Shown piece by piece: positions 13,784 to 26,178 of a DNA stretch of 64,000 nt. Location of the stretch: contig JAGVRJ010000008.1 of assembly GCA_019059635.1 (NCBI GenBank), forward strand, positions 930,001-994,000, in the 5' to 3' direction. How positions within the stretch are numbered: position 1 is the stretch's first letter; every line of letters begins with the position of its first letter. The translations under genes were made by a program, and so were the position numbers. The DNA is from Proales similis (lineage: Eukaryota; Rotifera; Eurotatoria; Ploima; Proalidae). The notes under the pieces were generated by a model. That model saw only the letters and a program-made list of their open reading frames with translations. It did no database searches and was not told where the DNA came from.

Positions 13784-16700
13784 ATGATAACGAGGAAGAA
13801 CGGCACGCAGGCGAGCCTTAAAGGCCGCTCAAAAAGTCCGGCAAAGGCACGCCAGAACGTACAAGTGTTCACAAGTCTGCCGCCCCAGGTCGACGGCAAG
13901 ATTCGCTTCTACCTTCAGATACAGATAGACCGCGTCGACGCCACAGAGCCATTGTCAGTCCGATGCGTCTGGTGGGGGGAGCCAGAGGCCAGTCCTGGCG
14001 CTCTATTCAGACCGCATGCGGGCCAGACCACTGCTCGCTACGCTGTGCGCAGCGGACTCAAGCATTTCATCGCATATCTCAACGACATGAAATCGCTCGA
14101 TCTTGACGTGCTCCGCGAAGAGACCGAGAGCAAGCTCGTTGCTCGCGCTTATATTCACGAGATCGGGCAGTTGCTACCTGAAAAGCCCATCAATAGCATA
14201 TTTGCCGCGTTCGACGCTAAACAACACAAAGTGGCAGAGTTGGCTGTTAGAATTCGCCTGATTGAATGCGAGGCTCCAACGCCGGCACCAGCGCCGAAAT
14301 CGATTGAACCTTCGCCTTTGTTGAAAGGCACCAAAGATCCATTCTTTTCGACGGCATACGAAACAATCGGCTCGGTCGATCCGCCTGCCTTTATCAGCTC
14401 TCTGATTGAAAGAGCGCAGCGTCTGCGAGAGAACATGACCAACTTTGACCCTGGCCGCAGTGTTGAGTTTGAAATGCCGACCAGAGATCGTCGACCAGAG
14501 CCTGAACTCTTGGCCGCAATGCTCGGACGAGGACACGCTGAATCTAAGCCAGACAACAACAACAACGACGACGAGCTCGGTCGACTGCTCAATCCAACCA
14601 GCGAGCAATTACAACAGCGACCCAGCAAACTGAGCGGGTCATCGCCGTGCCGAGTCTCGTTTGAACTGGTGAGCTCGGAGGCCGAAACCAGCGGTGCCGA
14701 GTCGGCAGCTCCAGATCGATGCTACGACATCCTGAGCGCTCATCGCCTTTCTCTTCTTAATCTGGTCCAGTTTGCCAAGTTCCGACTGACCAAAGTGAGC
14801 TTCTATGAATGGCCGGACGTCCGGCCTACCATAACACCAGGCCGACCTCCCAAGCCATTGGACGAGCAATTCATCGTCGACTACCAGTTCCCAGTAGTCA
14901 GCTGTGGCCAGGACCAGCAAAGCTGGCCGGCCACCCAAATAGTGCGCTGCCACTCGACAAAATCTATTCGAACAGGAGCGGAGCAGAGCGTCCTCTTTGA
15001 GCATTCGGCCAGCTACGCGGCCCTGTTCAATTCGAGCTCATTGGACACTTGGTGGTCATCAACCATTGCGTTTCGTCTTTCCTACAAACCGGGACTCGAC
15101 CGACCAGCACAGCTAATCGGCAATGCCCGATTCCGACTCAAGAACGTTTTGAGAGCGTCTGAATTTCGACTCAATAAACGGCTGGCTCTAATAGACCCAA
15201 ACAGCGGCAAAAGAATCGGAACTCTGTTCGCCAGCATCGAGCTAGCCTCTGATCTGCCTCAATTCAACGCCGACAAGACCAAACTTTGCAAAGCGGAAAA
15301 GAGAAAACAACTCACGGCGCCCGTGCCAGCAATGCCTAGAACAATCGCGAATGTGGGCGCTAAGACCGTTTCTATCCCATCGTCTCCAAGCAAGCCAGTA
15401 TTGAGAGAGCCTCCTGCTTCAAAGCCATACGAGGAACCGAGAGCCGTTATGGCCCGGGTTTACCTTGCCCTGATCGAATCACGTGCCTCACTCAGCGATC
15501 GAGCTCCAACTCATTTTATTTGCCGCGTGTTCTGGTCCGGCAACGAAAAGATCCGCCTTGAGACGGGCAGCTCAATGGAAAGACCGATCGAGCTGAATTC
15601 GAACACAATGGCGCGAATGAGGGACAATTTTCTCATTCTTGAAGCTTGGCGTGGCACCCAGCTGGTCGGTCTAGTCAAGGCGCCGCTGCACGAGTTCTAC
15701 GTTCAACTCAACGCTGCGGCCTCGAAGCGGTTAAAAGACTACGAACAGCCTGTGATCAGCGTGCAAGGCTGGCTGGGCGTTCATGACCCATTGAGCGGCG
15801 AGAGGCCGGCCGAGGTGAACATTGTGTTCTGCATTGGCTCAACCGATCAGATTCTGTCGCTTCAGCGAACTCTATTCGCCCAGTCGCGACTAGGCCATCA
15901 GTTGGCGATTGCCGCTCGAGTGCCCACAGTCAACATGAGTGTCGCCATTCTTCGCGCTCGAACCTCAACTCGGTCAGACTCTGTCTACGTTCGCTTCTCA
16001 AGTGCCTGGCTCGGTCGTGCGCACGAAAGCTTCGAGACACGTTCAATCGCAGGCAGCGAGCCGCTCTTGGAGTATTTCAGCTACTTTGATCTTAATTGTC
16101 CACTCACCTGCACATATGACAGCTCGAACGGACGCAGTCTGAGTCTGGCAGAGCAGATCGAGCTTGGAAGCATTTCATTTCAGCTGAGATCAAAGTCAAG
16201 AGATGGATCCCGCGACAGCTTGCTGGACAGCTGCATTGTTCAGCTTGAGCCTCTGCTAGAAAGTCGAATCGGAGTCCGAGGCTGGGTGAAATGCTCCCAT
16301 GATGCGAACACGTCGCTCGAGGTGGCGATTCGATTCACCCATCCAGACGATTATCTCAAAGTAATTGAATCGGCCGAACAAATTGGCTGGAGCCGATCAG
16401 ACAAAGCCGCTTTTACAAAAGAATCTGCGCCAGCAACGATGAAATTTTCCGAACCAGTCGAGGATCCAATCCAAACGCCGTCGAGTGTCAAATGTCTGAT
16501 CGGTATCGAACGAGCTGTGCGCTTACCACGACAAAGCGGCGCCAAGGAGCCGAGCACGTTTGTGAGCTTGCCTCAAGGCGAGCATTGCACCCAAGTTGCG
16601 CATGAAACTTGCTCGCCGGTCTGGAACTTTGAGGCCGAAACCGATATCAGCGTCGACTGCTTCTTGGAACAATGCAAACGTCTTGAGCTGAATGTTCAGA

Positions 16701-18190
16701 GCGTGGGAGGCCGTTTGATTGGCACAGTCCGAATCGATCTGAGCCCTCTGGTTTGTGGTCTGGCCAGCATTGCCGGCTGGTACAACATAGAGAGCAATGA
16801 CGGATCAGTCCATGGTCAGCTCAAAGTGAACGTAGTTCCCCAGGAGAGTCTGATGCCTCTCAAAACCTCGCGTCGACCATCCAAGTCAAACAGCAGTTCT
16901 CGAAGCTCGTTTCTGGCTTCTTTGGTGAACGAAAAACCTTTGCCAGAGCTAGAGTCCAAGCCTCGCGAGACATTTGACGCCTACCAATCGAATCTCAGCA
17001 AGACACTGGGCGAACTCGAGGCGCTGAACAAGACATTGAAAGAGAAGCTGCTGACTGGCTCGAATGCAGGAGCTCCAAAATCGCTGGTTCGACCATCAAG
17101 TGAAACAAAACTGCCTTTGCCTCAACAATCTGCCCAACAGGTATCAGCAACTCAAGCGATTCAAACAGATTGTCAAGCGGTCCAACCGGGAGCAAAACGA
17201 TATTCAGTCAATAAAGACGAGCAAGAGCTCACCTTACAAGATCAGTTAATTCAACAGGCTGAAGAGAATGCTGGACAAGATGATTCTTTTTGGCGTGAGA
17301 GCGGCCCATTTGAGCCCAGAATTGAACCCGATGTTCCAAACGAAGATGAAAAGGCGCAGAATGACAACGAGCACGAGGACGGCGACGACACCGAAAACGA
17401 CCAAACAGTTCACATGAATACGAGCTTGGACTTTGTCATACAAAGTCGAACAAGCCTGAATGGATCGTTTGAAACTGAAGAGATTATGGAGCGAATAATC
17501 GACTGCAGCAAACTGGACCAGAATCAGGAAGCAGCAGAGTCGGCCGATGTTCACATCAAAGACAACAATTTGAGTTTATTTGTGCCGGCCGATAGAGTAG
17601 TGAGGCCTTTCGAACAGGCCGATCAAGAGTCGGACGAAGAACAATGCACACTTGTGGTGCCAGCAGAACTTAACAGTGTTCAAGAGGACAGCGATCAGGA
17701 CAAGAGCGGCGATTCGGGTGACCTTGTTATTGAGATCGCGTTCGATCAAAGTGAATCAGGTCAAGAGAGTAAGAGCGTGAATTCAGACGCCCAGCCAGAA
17801 GCGCATGCCCAAGAAACCGAGAGATCGAACGAGGCTTCACCGGCTCAATCAGCAATTACCAACCAAGAGCGGTTGAACGAAAAGTTAAAAGGCTTGAGCT
17901 CCAAGATTCCCAACTACTTCATGGCAACCGACGACCTGGAGAAGACGATGCGCGAGCTGCATCTCAACTACACAAACGTAAACACACTTTAGTTGAACCA
18001 TTTTCGACAGAGGCCAATAACAGACTGTTTGATTTGTTTGCTTTAGGTGGCCAACGAGACAAGCAGTCAAGTCAAGGGCAGCAAACGAAGCGCGCTTGAG
18101 TTTCTCAAGCGAAACGAGAATCTGCTCGTCAGTAACAGTCAACTCGACCGAATTAATCGAATATTTCACGCCCGCTATGACGATTCATGA
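13784..18190 (+). CDS. C2CD3-like centriolar multi-C2-domain protein
   Basis: About 1445 aa from one giant exon (13784-17977) and a short last exon (18047-18190). The N-terminal 170 residues match C2CD3: TSLPPQVDGKIRFYLQIQI, then VRCVWWGEP, TTARYAVRSGLKHFIAYLND. C2CD3 is needed for centriole elongation and distal appendage assembly, hence ciliogenesis. Further C2-like blocks can be seen around residues 340-500, 555-690, 715-860 and 905-1020 (e.g. TFVSLPQGEHCTQVAHETCSP). Residues about 1025-1380 are acidic and low complexity, followed by a conserved-looking end (IPNYFMATDDLEKTMRELHL). It is shorter than vertebrate C2CD3 (about 2,350 aa, from memory). The last intron donor GTAAAC is supported because it continues a hydrophilic helix to a stop; otherwise the protein ends four codons after it. 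Confidence 0.85.
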
Positions 18191-19165
18191 CATTACAAAA
18201 AGCAGAAAAAAAGCCCAACATCAAAGGTGTAAAAACAGAAAGCGGCCTGTACAAACATGAATCGGCTTGAGCATGCAGCAGCTTTAATTAATTTTCTTCT
18301 TTTCCACTTTGCTTTCATCACTTCTAAGTGCCTCGTTCGTTCGACGACCGAGCGTGCCGAATTCTCGTCTGGCCGCTCTTCGTCTGACTCCAATTAACTT
18401 TGGGCTATTTTTCTTTTCTATTTCACTTTTTTTTCTTTCGTTTTCTGTTTCAATTCGCTCGAAACTGCCTGTGGCCATAGAAATGAATCTCTCTATTTTT
18501 CGCGTCATGCTGCTGCGTTGAGTTTCTTGTGTTTTCTTTTCATTCGTCTTTTTGGAATCCCTAAATGTATGAGTGTGTTGATTGGTTTTTTTATTCTATT
18601 CTTGGCTATTTTCATTCGCGATTGACAATCAAAATAAAAGAGACTTGCAGACTTGAATGCAATCGAACACCTTGTTGTTATTGCTGTTCATAAACTTCGC
18701 CTAAATAGTCCTATGAAGTCTTCGACAGAGTGTCAGCGGCGGCCAATGCAAATAGACCGTCCTGAATAGGCCTCGTCGATTAAAAAGCAAATAAGCCTCT
18801 CTCTCTCTCTCAGCACTTGTAGATTAATGTTAAATGTTAATTTTAGACAAATAGATATTTGGAGCGATTCCAGCGAATATTTCGTTCGAGTAAAGAGCAT
18901 CTTGCAAAAATTGGCGAAACAAAACAAAAACTGGTGACTTGACTTGCTAACTAAAAAAGATAAAATATTCTCCAAGTGAAGAATTAACACTGATAGGAGT
19001 GAGACGAGTGTGACAGAGGTGGGGAGGGCTAGCACTGTTATTAGAAATGCTTTAAAATAATGTTTCGATTGGCTCTGGAAAATTCTGGCCCAAACATACA
19101 GTCATATTCCTCCTATCTTAACTTGTTGTGATTAGTTAAACTATCTGTTCATCCAGTTAAGCCAG
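18191..19165. other. Intergenic region downstream of C2CD3-like gene
   Basis: Contains the 3' UTR with AATAAA at 18633-18638, several T- and A-rich tracts and a CT microsatellite near 18798-18811. No open frame here shows codon bias, splice sites or family similarity. Confidence 0.55.
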
Positions 19166-19698
19166 GCTTATCAGGGCGAGACTAGCCTTTTATAATGCGA
19201 AGCGCCCAATGCCTTCACCTGTGCAGATCACATTCCAGACTCGTCGTTTAAATATTTGAAAAGCATTTGAAAAGCATTCATTTCAAATGAAAATGATCAA
19301 AGCTAGCTCAAGAACGATGGCGAGATGTTCACTCTTGATCGTCTTGCTCTGTGCTCTCAACGCACAGTCCATGAGCCTGGGCGATCAGCGAATAGCCCAT
19401 TTGACTTGTCTCTTGTCCAACTGCGAGATAGCGGTCAGAACGTGCTCCAACATTTGTATGGGCGAAGAGAGCTGCAAGTTTTGCATCGGCAAGTACTATC
19501 CCAGTTGCCGTAGTTGTGCCATCGAAACCCTGGACGAGGCATTCGACCTCAACGGCAACGGCCATTCGAATATTCTGTGCGATGCGACCGATGCGCTCGA
19601 TGTGGCCAGATGCAACTTTTTCTGCCGCTCCAAAGGGTTCCGTTCGAACGGAATCTGTTTGACATCAAACACAACGCCAATCTGCGAATGTGGCGAGA
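19166..19698 (+). repeat. Inverted duplication, left arm
   Basis: About 530 bases nearly identical to the reverse complement of 27169-27705. The arm includes about 120 bases upstream of the start codon and the first 137 codons of the secreted protein. Encoded residues differ at only three of these 137 positions. Similarity stops just after ICECG. Confidence 0.92.
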
Positions 19699-19802
19699 GT
19701 GTTACTACTACCCCTGAACACACTTCATACGCACAAACTACGCAAACTACGCAAACTACGGATAAAGATTCTTCAACTAGAATCAAAGATTTGATGGATT
19801 AA
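19287..19802 (+). CDS. Secreted cysteine-rich protein with defensin-like motif, short Thr-rich tail
   Basis: Single-exon 171-aa protein with a signal peptide (CSLLIVLLCALNAQS) after a short basic N-terminus. Residues about 36-80 are a Cys-rich helical-looking block (CLLSNCEIAVRTC, CKFCIGKYYPSCRSC). Residues about 95-136 carry six cysteines spaced C-x10-C-x3-C-x10-C-x8-C-x-C with Gly two residues before the fourth Cys; this is the arrangement of invertebrate CS-alpha-beta defensins. The tail (TTTPEHTSYAQTTQTTQTT) comes from a 9-nt repeat and is a likely O-glycosylation site. The same head is fused to WD40 repeats at 26179-27579. An antimicrobial or lectin-like role is possible but unproved. 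No family was recognised for the whole protein. Confidence 0.8.
   Translation: MKMIKASSRTMARCSLLIVLLCALNAQSMSLGDQRIAHLTCLLSNCEIAVRTCSNICMGEESCKFCIGKYYPSCRSCAIETLDEAFDLNGNGHSNILCDATDALDVARCNFFCRSKGFRSNGICLTSNTTPICECGESVTTTPEHTSYAQTTQTTQTTDKDSSTRIKDLMD
19728..19761 (+). repeat. 9-nt tandem repeat encoding Thr-Thr-Gln units
   Basis: The unit ACGCAAACT (with one CACAAACT-type variant at the start) is repeated about four times near the 3' end of the secreted protein gene and codes for TTQ units. This tail replaces the WD40 propeller of the paralogue. Confidence 0.8.
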
Positions 19803-20127
19803 ATTTTAGCTCAATAAATGATGAGTTGTGTGCGAATAGAGCTCCTTGATATAAACAAGTAAATTTTTGTTTAAGTTGTAGTCAAACGTCGTTTCATAGG
19901 CCAAAGCAACTAATGAGCAACAAGTGGGGGCATTGGAAGTTATCGAAGCTAGATCGAGTTGTTTTAGCGTGCTCATCTCAGTTTTATCGTTTATAGCTGT
20001 TGCCAATCAGGTTCTTATAGGTTGCCATCTCCCCTCAGATGTTTCAATTCACATAACACGTGTCATACGGGAGCTGAGCAGAGCGCTTGGACGAGTGCTC
20101 ATCTTTTACATAACTTTACTCGATAAA

Positions 20128-21245
20128 ATGAACAAATCAACGCGCAAGGCATATCTACTCTGGCTTTTAGCTGGCCCTCTGGGTGTGCACCACGCTTATT
20201 TGGGCCGATATAAACAGGCGTTTGTTTGGTTTTGTACATTGGGCGGATTCCTGATCGGCTGGCTCAGAGACCTATACAGAATACCGGCCTATGTGAAAGA
20301 AGCGAACGGCGAAGAAGAATTTTTGCGCAAAAGTGGCCGATTGCGCAAACAACTCAAGGCGCCGTCGTTCGTCGACTCGCGTTTCTTCGGCTCCCTGCTG
20401 GTCGGCGCGTTCTTCAACTACGTGACCAAATACGCGCTGAGCGCCTATGACGATGAATACTCGCCATTCGCGTTGAAGTGCATGAATGCATTGGCACCTC
20501 TGGTCGGTAGCGTATTCATCTACTTGATCTCAACCGAGGGCCCCTACAAATGCAGTTTGCGCTGGCCTCTCATTGGAGCTTATTGTGGCCTTGTATTGCC
20601 ATATTGGATAAACTTTGACAGTTCTTGGACATGTTCGGCGATGGCCACATTTTTCTTAAACTGGAACCTTGAATGGGACGACGATTACGCTCGTAAACGT
20701 GCAACAAGAAGCAAAGCGGCTCAAATTCTCCTATTCGTCATCGGTGCTATGTTGGTCGTTTCGCTCTTGGCGCTGTTTATATGGAACAACACAACGTACG
20801 AGGTGGACGGTGAGCAAGTAAAGCTCAAAGACTCAATGCGCAAACTCTTCAACAGTCCGGAGATAGAACAGCTCAAAGAGTTTTTCAAAGTCATTTGGAA
20901 CTTTTACAAGGCGCATGGCCTGCGGAAGCTCATCAACAACTTTTACTACGGCCACGATCCAGACAAGATCACAAACGCCTACAAAATAGTGGAGCTGAGC
21001 GAGAAAGCTAGTCAGCACGAGTTGGACTTGAGGTGCAAGCAGATGTCTAGGAAATGGCATCCCGACCGATACAAGGTGAGAGAACAGACTTAGCTGCACT
21101 CGATTGCTTCATTTGACCCAACTTGCCAACTCAGGATTTGGAAAAGAAGAAGGAGGCCGAGGTCAAGTTCATGCAAGTGCAAGAGGCGTGTAATTTATTA
21201 TCCGATCACCGAAAGAATAAAATCAAGCAAAACGAGCGCGAGTGA
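20128..21245 (+). CDS. DNAJC22-like membrane J-domain protein (Wurst family)
   Basis: 352 aa, exons 20128-21075 and 21135-21245. The family signature begins at the chosen start: KAYLLWLLAGPLGVHHAYLG followed by FVWFCTLGGFLIGWLRD, a TM2-type pair. Five further hydrophobic segments follow, then a C-terminal J domain with the HPD triad (SRKWHPDRYK) split by the intron. DNAJC22/Wurst is linked to clathrin-mediated endocytosis in insect trachea. An upstream in-frame extension exists to 19924, but the family start at 20128 fits better. The J domain is at the C-terminus, as in DNAJC22. AATAAA lies at 21284-21289. Confidence 0.93.
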
Positions 21246-21348
21246 AGACAGCCGCCTCAGCAGGAATAATGTCAACAACAGCGAATAAAACAAATTCAAA
21301 TCTCATTCTTCTGCTTATAAGGGACTTTTCGGAAAAGCTTTGGGCGGC

Positions 21349-22877
21349 TCAAGATGTCGGCGGCCAGTTGGACTTGATGGCGCAGACACACCAGTTGCCG
21401 TGGTCATAATACGTTTCATAGATTAACAACGAAGGACAGTTCTCTCTGATCAGACGCTCGAGTTCATTGCGCTTAAACACGTGATAGAAACGTTTGTTGC
21501 TCTGATTGTGCTCATCTGAGTTGCATGAGTGGCCTGGGGGCGGTGCGGTGCAATTAGAAGGCGGACCGTGCTCAATTTTGCCCGATAGTTTATCTTGCTC
21601 GCTCGTAGCCTCGACGTCAAAACTTGTCAAGTCTCCTCCTGTCCAGTTGGGAGTGAGAGGAGCGTTTGGCGAGGCTGAAGACAGCGACGATGACGAAACA
21701 GACAAGAGATCGAGCACTTTGCTGTTTGTCTCTGTTTGTGTTCGAGTATTTGATTCGCTCATATCTGCTTGAGTGATTGTCTGTTCTTCATCTTCTTGCA
21801 TGCTTTTGCTTTCACAAATTTGATCAAATTCAGACGACGACTGGTGATTGGGTTTGTTTTTAAGCTCGTCCAATGAGTATTGGTGCTCCAGATTTCCAGA
21901 CGCGGGCAACGAAGACCGCTCGAACAGACTTGCAGATGAAATGCGATGGAGTATCATTCGCTTGAAATTTTGAACCAAATTGGATCGGCTGACAGGAACT
22001 GATTGACCTGCATCATGCTGCTGGCTAACAGGCTTGAGCTCGTCATTTGACTCGTCACTGCTGTCAACCGCAGAATTATTGCTCAAGTCTGAAACGAGCG
22101 CAAGATCGGAATGATTTGAATTGTAAATGCAAGCGCGAGCAGGATTTACCTCTGCGCAAGGTCTTTTTGCTACAGGCTTGACGTGTGCTCTTCGAGGTTG
22201 TGTCAAGCATTGGCACCAGAACGTCTTGGCTCTTGAACTTGAACGAACGATTATGTAGGTGATGAATTTACAACTCGGATTCGTGTAGTAGCCTTTTACC
22301 TTTCTTATACGCTGTTCCATGGCCCACACATAAATCATGAGGCGCCCTTTGGGCTTGAGAATTCTTTCGAGCTCCTTAAGAGCTTTGATGCGTCGCTGTT
22401 CGGTGCTCATGTGGTGTATGACGCCGATGGAGAGGACTGCGTCGAACAGACACGATCTGAACGGCAGCGCCAGATTGTCGCAAATCACAACTTGATTTCG
22501 ATCGCATGTGCATCTGACAGCAGCAGGCGCAGCCGCTGCCATGTTGGCGAGTGAGCTTGAAAAATCGGAGCCGACGACCATAATGCGTTTGTTCAAATTG
22601 AGGTATTTGCCATCGCCGCAGCCCACATCGGCTTCAGCATCAGAAAGAATAAGCTTTTGATTGATGAGCCAGTTTGCATCTGAATTCACTTACCGACAAT
22701 CGAATTGGGCGGCAGACGATTCAAGAACTGTCTAACCTTGGGCCAGGCGAGTTTGGAGTTCTCGTTTGACTTGAAGCCGGTCTGCTTGAGTCGGAATTCG
22801 TCGTATTTACTCGAGATGTTCTCGTACACCTGATGCACATATACACGTTCCAGCCGGCTCCAATAGCGCTCATCCAT
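21349..22877 (-). CDS. tRNA wobble-uridine methyltransferase, TRMT9B/ALKBH8-C type
   Basis: 445 aa in four exons: 22877-22694, 22631-22300, 22231-22150, 22088-21349. This is a SAM-dependent Trm9-family protein, which makes mcm5U at tRNA position 34. Visible motifs: VYENISSKYDEFR at the N-terminus, SAM motif I DVGCGDGKYL (spanning the first junction), SIGVIHHMSTEQRRIKAL, LKPKGRLMIYVWAMEQ, then DVLVP in the short third exon. The end has the conserved YHVFKRNELERLI and YYDHGNWCVCA. Between them lies a Ser/Asp/Gln-rich insertion of about 180 residues. It lacks the RRM and AlkB domains of ALKBH8, so TRMT9B-like is preferred. It is transcribed away from the TSP1/Ig gene. Confidence 0.9.
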
Positions 22878-23984
22878 TTTGCCGCATTCGTCGCTCGTCG
22901 ATTCTCATTTAGATCATTTTTTCTTTGTCTAAAAATCAACAGCATCAATAGAATGAAACTGCCAATCGCGCATTCTGTTGGTTTTCTATTTTCCACGCAT
23001 AATGCCCATAATAATAATCGAAAATAAATGTCTAGCGACTAGTTTCGCTCGAGGACAAACGAATCGAGAAGATTGAACGTCACTCTGCCGGAGCATTCGA
23101 TTCGGTGTGCTCTCCGCCAAGCCACATAACACCCGCGCACACACTCGTAAGCATTCACGTCCAAACAAGCGAATGATGAGGAAAATCGATGCCCGCAAGA
23201 GCACACACGCTTCAAATTTTTGCCAAGTCGCCTGAGTGAGTTTTTGTGTGTATACACACTCAGCTCGCTCCCCTCTCATTCTCTCTTATTTTAGACACTG
23301 TTCGTGCATTCACTTCCGTCACATAATTCCAGCGCTCTTCAGGCACGTCTGCCTTTTACCATCGTACCATGTCATAATCGCGTCCCATTCCTTTTGCGCG
23401 CCTCCAAACGCTCTATAATGAACTCGTCGCATTTGCTCCATTCGGCGGCTATTTCGGTTTGCAGCGAAAATTTCTAGCCAATTGATTGAGAAAATGGATC
23501 AGAATGGAGAAGAGAGCAGCTCTCTATTTCATCACGTTCGCAATCTACTCCTTGGCCCCTCTCGCTCAGATTCTTTACTCTATAGTGAACTGCTCTCGTG
23601 AATTAATCTCAAATTGAGGTATATGTTACGTGAATGAGAAATGAATTATTCCATTCGGCAAATTGCATCCAGCTCGGTGTTTCGTGCCTCTCTCACAACA
23701 GACAGCTGCTTCCGAGTCGTAGAAACTGCTTGAAATTGAGAAACGCGAGCGAAGCATATGCAGAAATATACACCGGATAGCAAGCCACTGCCGCGAAATT
23801 ACTAAAAACAAATCAACTCAAGAGGCAAATCGGCTTAATTTAGCGCTTTTTCGGTCGCTCGAACAACACAAGAGAGCGTTGACTATGAACTTGCTCATTC
23901 GATACTGAATCATTGATCGAACTGATTGCCTGAATTACCACGTTAGGGTCGAATTTGTCATTGTCTCGGTTCAGCTGGGCAGAA
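22878..23984. other. Divergent intergenic region, TRMT9B-like and TSP1/Ig genes
   Basis: About 1.1 kb between two start codons facing away from each other. It includes T-rich and CT-rich tracts near 23280 and 23400-23450. No exon or RNA gene was recognised on either strand. Confidence 0.5.
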
Positions 23985-26004
23985 ATGCTGCGAGAATTGA
24001 TTTGCTTGCTTGCCTGTTGGCCGTCGTTGTGTGTGTCTGAAATACTCACAAATACGTGGCTTCAATGGTCTGACTGGTCCGTGGGCTGTGCGCGTAATTG
24101 CAGCCAAATGCTGGGCATTCAGTCGCGAGTGAAGCAGTGTATTGATTGCGTCGATGATATTTGCACATTCTCTGCTTCTAGCGAATGCTTTCTAAGCGAC
24201 GAGGCCTGGAAGCAAAGCCGCTTTTGCTACCAAGGTACCAGCAGAAGCGGCCTAGATTTAGCTGACACGTTCATTTCTCGCTCAACTGATTAGGTGACGA
24301 GTGCTGGGGCGCCGGTCTCTACACTGGCGTCTACACACCCTGGACGCAAATGGGAACGTGCCAACAAGTGGAAAAGAGTCGAGGCAGACTGATGTACAGA
24401 CGGAAGTGTGTGCCGTCTCGTTTGAGCCAAAGTCAACAGTTCGCATGTGTCGACTTTTCCGGCTATGCGGATGTTAAATTTGAGCCTTGTCTTTATTCGG
24501 GCTGGTCTGATGAACAATTGGACAAGCAATTGCCAGCCGAGAATAAATCAACACCTAAACATTCAGATCAGCTGGGTTGGTCTGAGTGGTCGAGCTGGTC
24601 CACTTGTGATAGACCGTGCGAAGCAGATGGTGAACTGCGAACACGAGAATGCCAACTTCCGTCTGGCGCATGTGTTTGTGACAAGCAAAGCTTAATTGAA
24701 TGTTCGGTCGAGAGGCGTTCGTGCCGAGATTTGAGTAGAATGAATCGATGTGCGGCGTTCGAAACCACAATTTGGGACGCATGGACCGAATGGACCCAAT
24801 GCAGTTCAAACTGCGGCCTTGGTTTTCAGTATTCTTTCCTTATCTCTCTTTGAATTAATCAAATTTCCTTCCTTATTCTCGTCAATAATTATCCGTTGCT
24901 CCTTCAAACAGGCACAGACAGCGAGAGTGCAAGCTTGTCAAGCTTAAACGAACTTCGTTTCCGATTCAAACCGGCTGCGACGGACCAGCAGTAATTGAGC
25001 AGGCGTGTGTCAGTTCGAACGCGTGTGTTAACGTGAAAAATTTATGGTCCGAGTGGAGCGAGTGGACTTGTGACGCTCAATGCGGCTCAGGTCAGTCACG
25101 CCAAATAGAAACGAGTGACCGGTCTTTATAAGCCAATTCAAAAGAAGGAACAAGAAAAAGACAGCGAACTTGTAACGGTCACAACTGCGAGGGAAATTCG
25201 ATAGAAACAGATGTTTGCACAGGCTCTTGTCATCAGTCGCCCCCGCCTCCTTTCGTTTATCCACCACTCCTCCTCAAAGACAGCCTTAAGCAAACTCGCC
25301 TCTGGCAGACCGCGCCCGGCACCAAGTTCGTCTACACAATTCGACAAGAGCTGCTCGAATTCATCAGCAGATTCAACATTTCAATCGGAGTCGAACTGAA
25401 ATGGCTACGTCCAGACCGCCCCGAGAAAGGAGTGTCCAACCGAATCGAGCGATTCCAGCCGCAGCCGTTTGGCTTTGTTTTGTACTTCGCTTCTGCTGAG
25501 GACGAAGGTGTTTACGTGCTCGTGGACGATTCAAACCAAAATCAAACTTCAATTGTCTTGGACGCGTTTAGCTTGAAAGTAAAGCGATCTGACGATCGAA
25601 TTGAACTGCAGACTGGAGACTCGTTCAACTTTTCTTGTTTGGGATCGAATTTAATCAATCTGCTCAATCGAACAGATCTTCGATTCGAATATCATCTAAA
25701 TGCGCGTTTGATCGGCAGGCCGGACCAATCCAACTTGTCATTAAAATTTGAACTCGATTCGCTGATACTAAATAGAGTAGAACCGGCTCATTCAGGCCTC
25801 TACGAATGCTACCTAGTCTCGCCTGAATTGCAAGTGTTTGTGAAAACAAACCAACTCAAGTTGACAGTTACAAATGCATTCTGGCATCGACTGCTCGCCC
25901 CTCAGCAGCAGATCTTGCGGCAGCTATCCATCCACCTTGGTCTTGTCTATGTCGCCTTGACAGTTCTCAATCATTTGCTCTTTAGGCAACAAAGCGAGTC
26001 CTGA
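23985..26004 (+). CDS. Thrombospondin type-1 repeat and Ig-like single-pass membrane protein
   Basis: Predicted 606 aa; exons 23985-24234, 24294-24828, 24912-25090, 25148-26004. It starts with a signal peptide (LICLLACWPSLCVS). There are five TSP1-like modules with WxxW cores: LQWSDWSVGCARNC, YTPWTQMGTCQQ, WSEWSSWSTCDRPC, DAWTEWTQCSSNCG and WSEWSEWTCDAQCG, the last two with the CGxGxxxRxRxC pattern. After a linker an Ig-like fold is suggested by FNFSCLGS and SGLYECYL (about residues 485-565), then a membrane helix (HLGLVYVALTVLNHLLF) and a short cytoplasmic tail. Donor 24829 and acceptor 24912 were set because they rebuild FQHRQRECK. Such proteins act in adhesion or axon guidance; I cannot assign an orthologue. 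Confidence 0.78.
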
Positions 26005-26178
26005 CTGTGTCGAGCAGTAAGTGTCGCGCCAAGAAAAGAAAACGAGTCCAATAAGCGCTATTTAGGTGGAAATCTTATTGCTTGTTGAGGTGGAAGAATT
26101 AATAACAAGCAAATCACAATTTTAATTAAAAAACTGTTTAATGATAAACAAACTTCTCGGCTTTTATTGGCAACGCTC

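Noticed and set aside
19924-20127. In-frame N-terminal extension of the DNAJC22-like protein
   Set aside because: The added residues have no family similarity; the ATG at 20128 gives the canonical DNAJC22 N-terminus.
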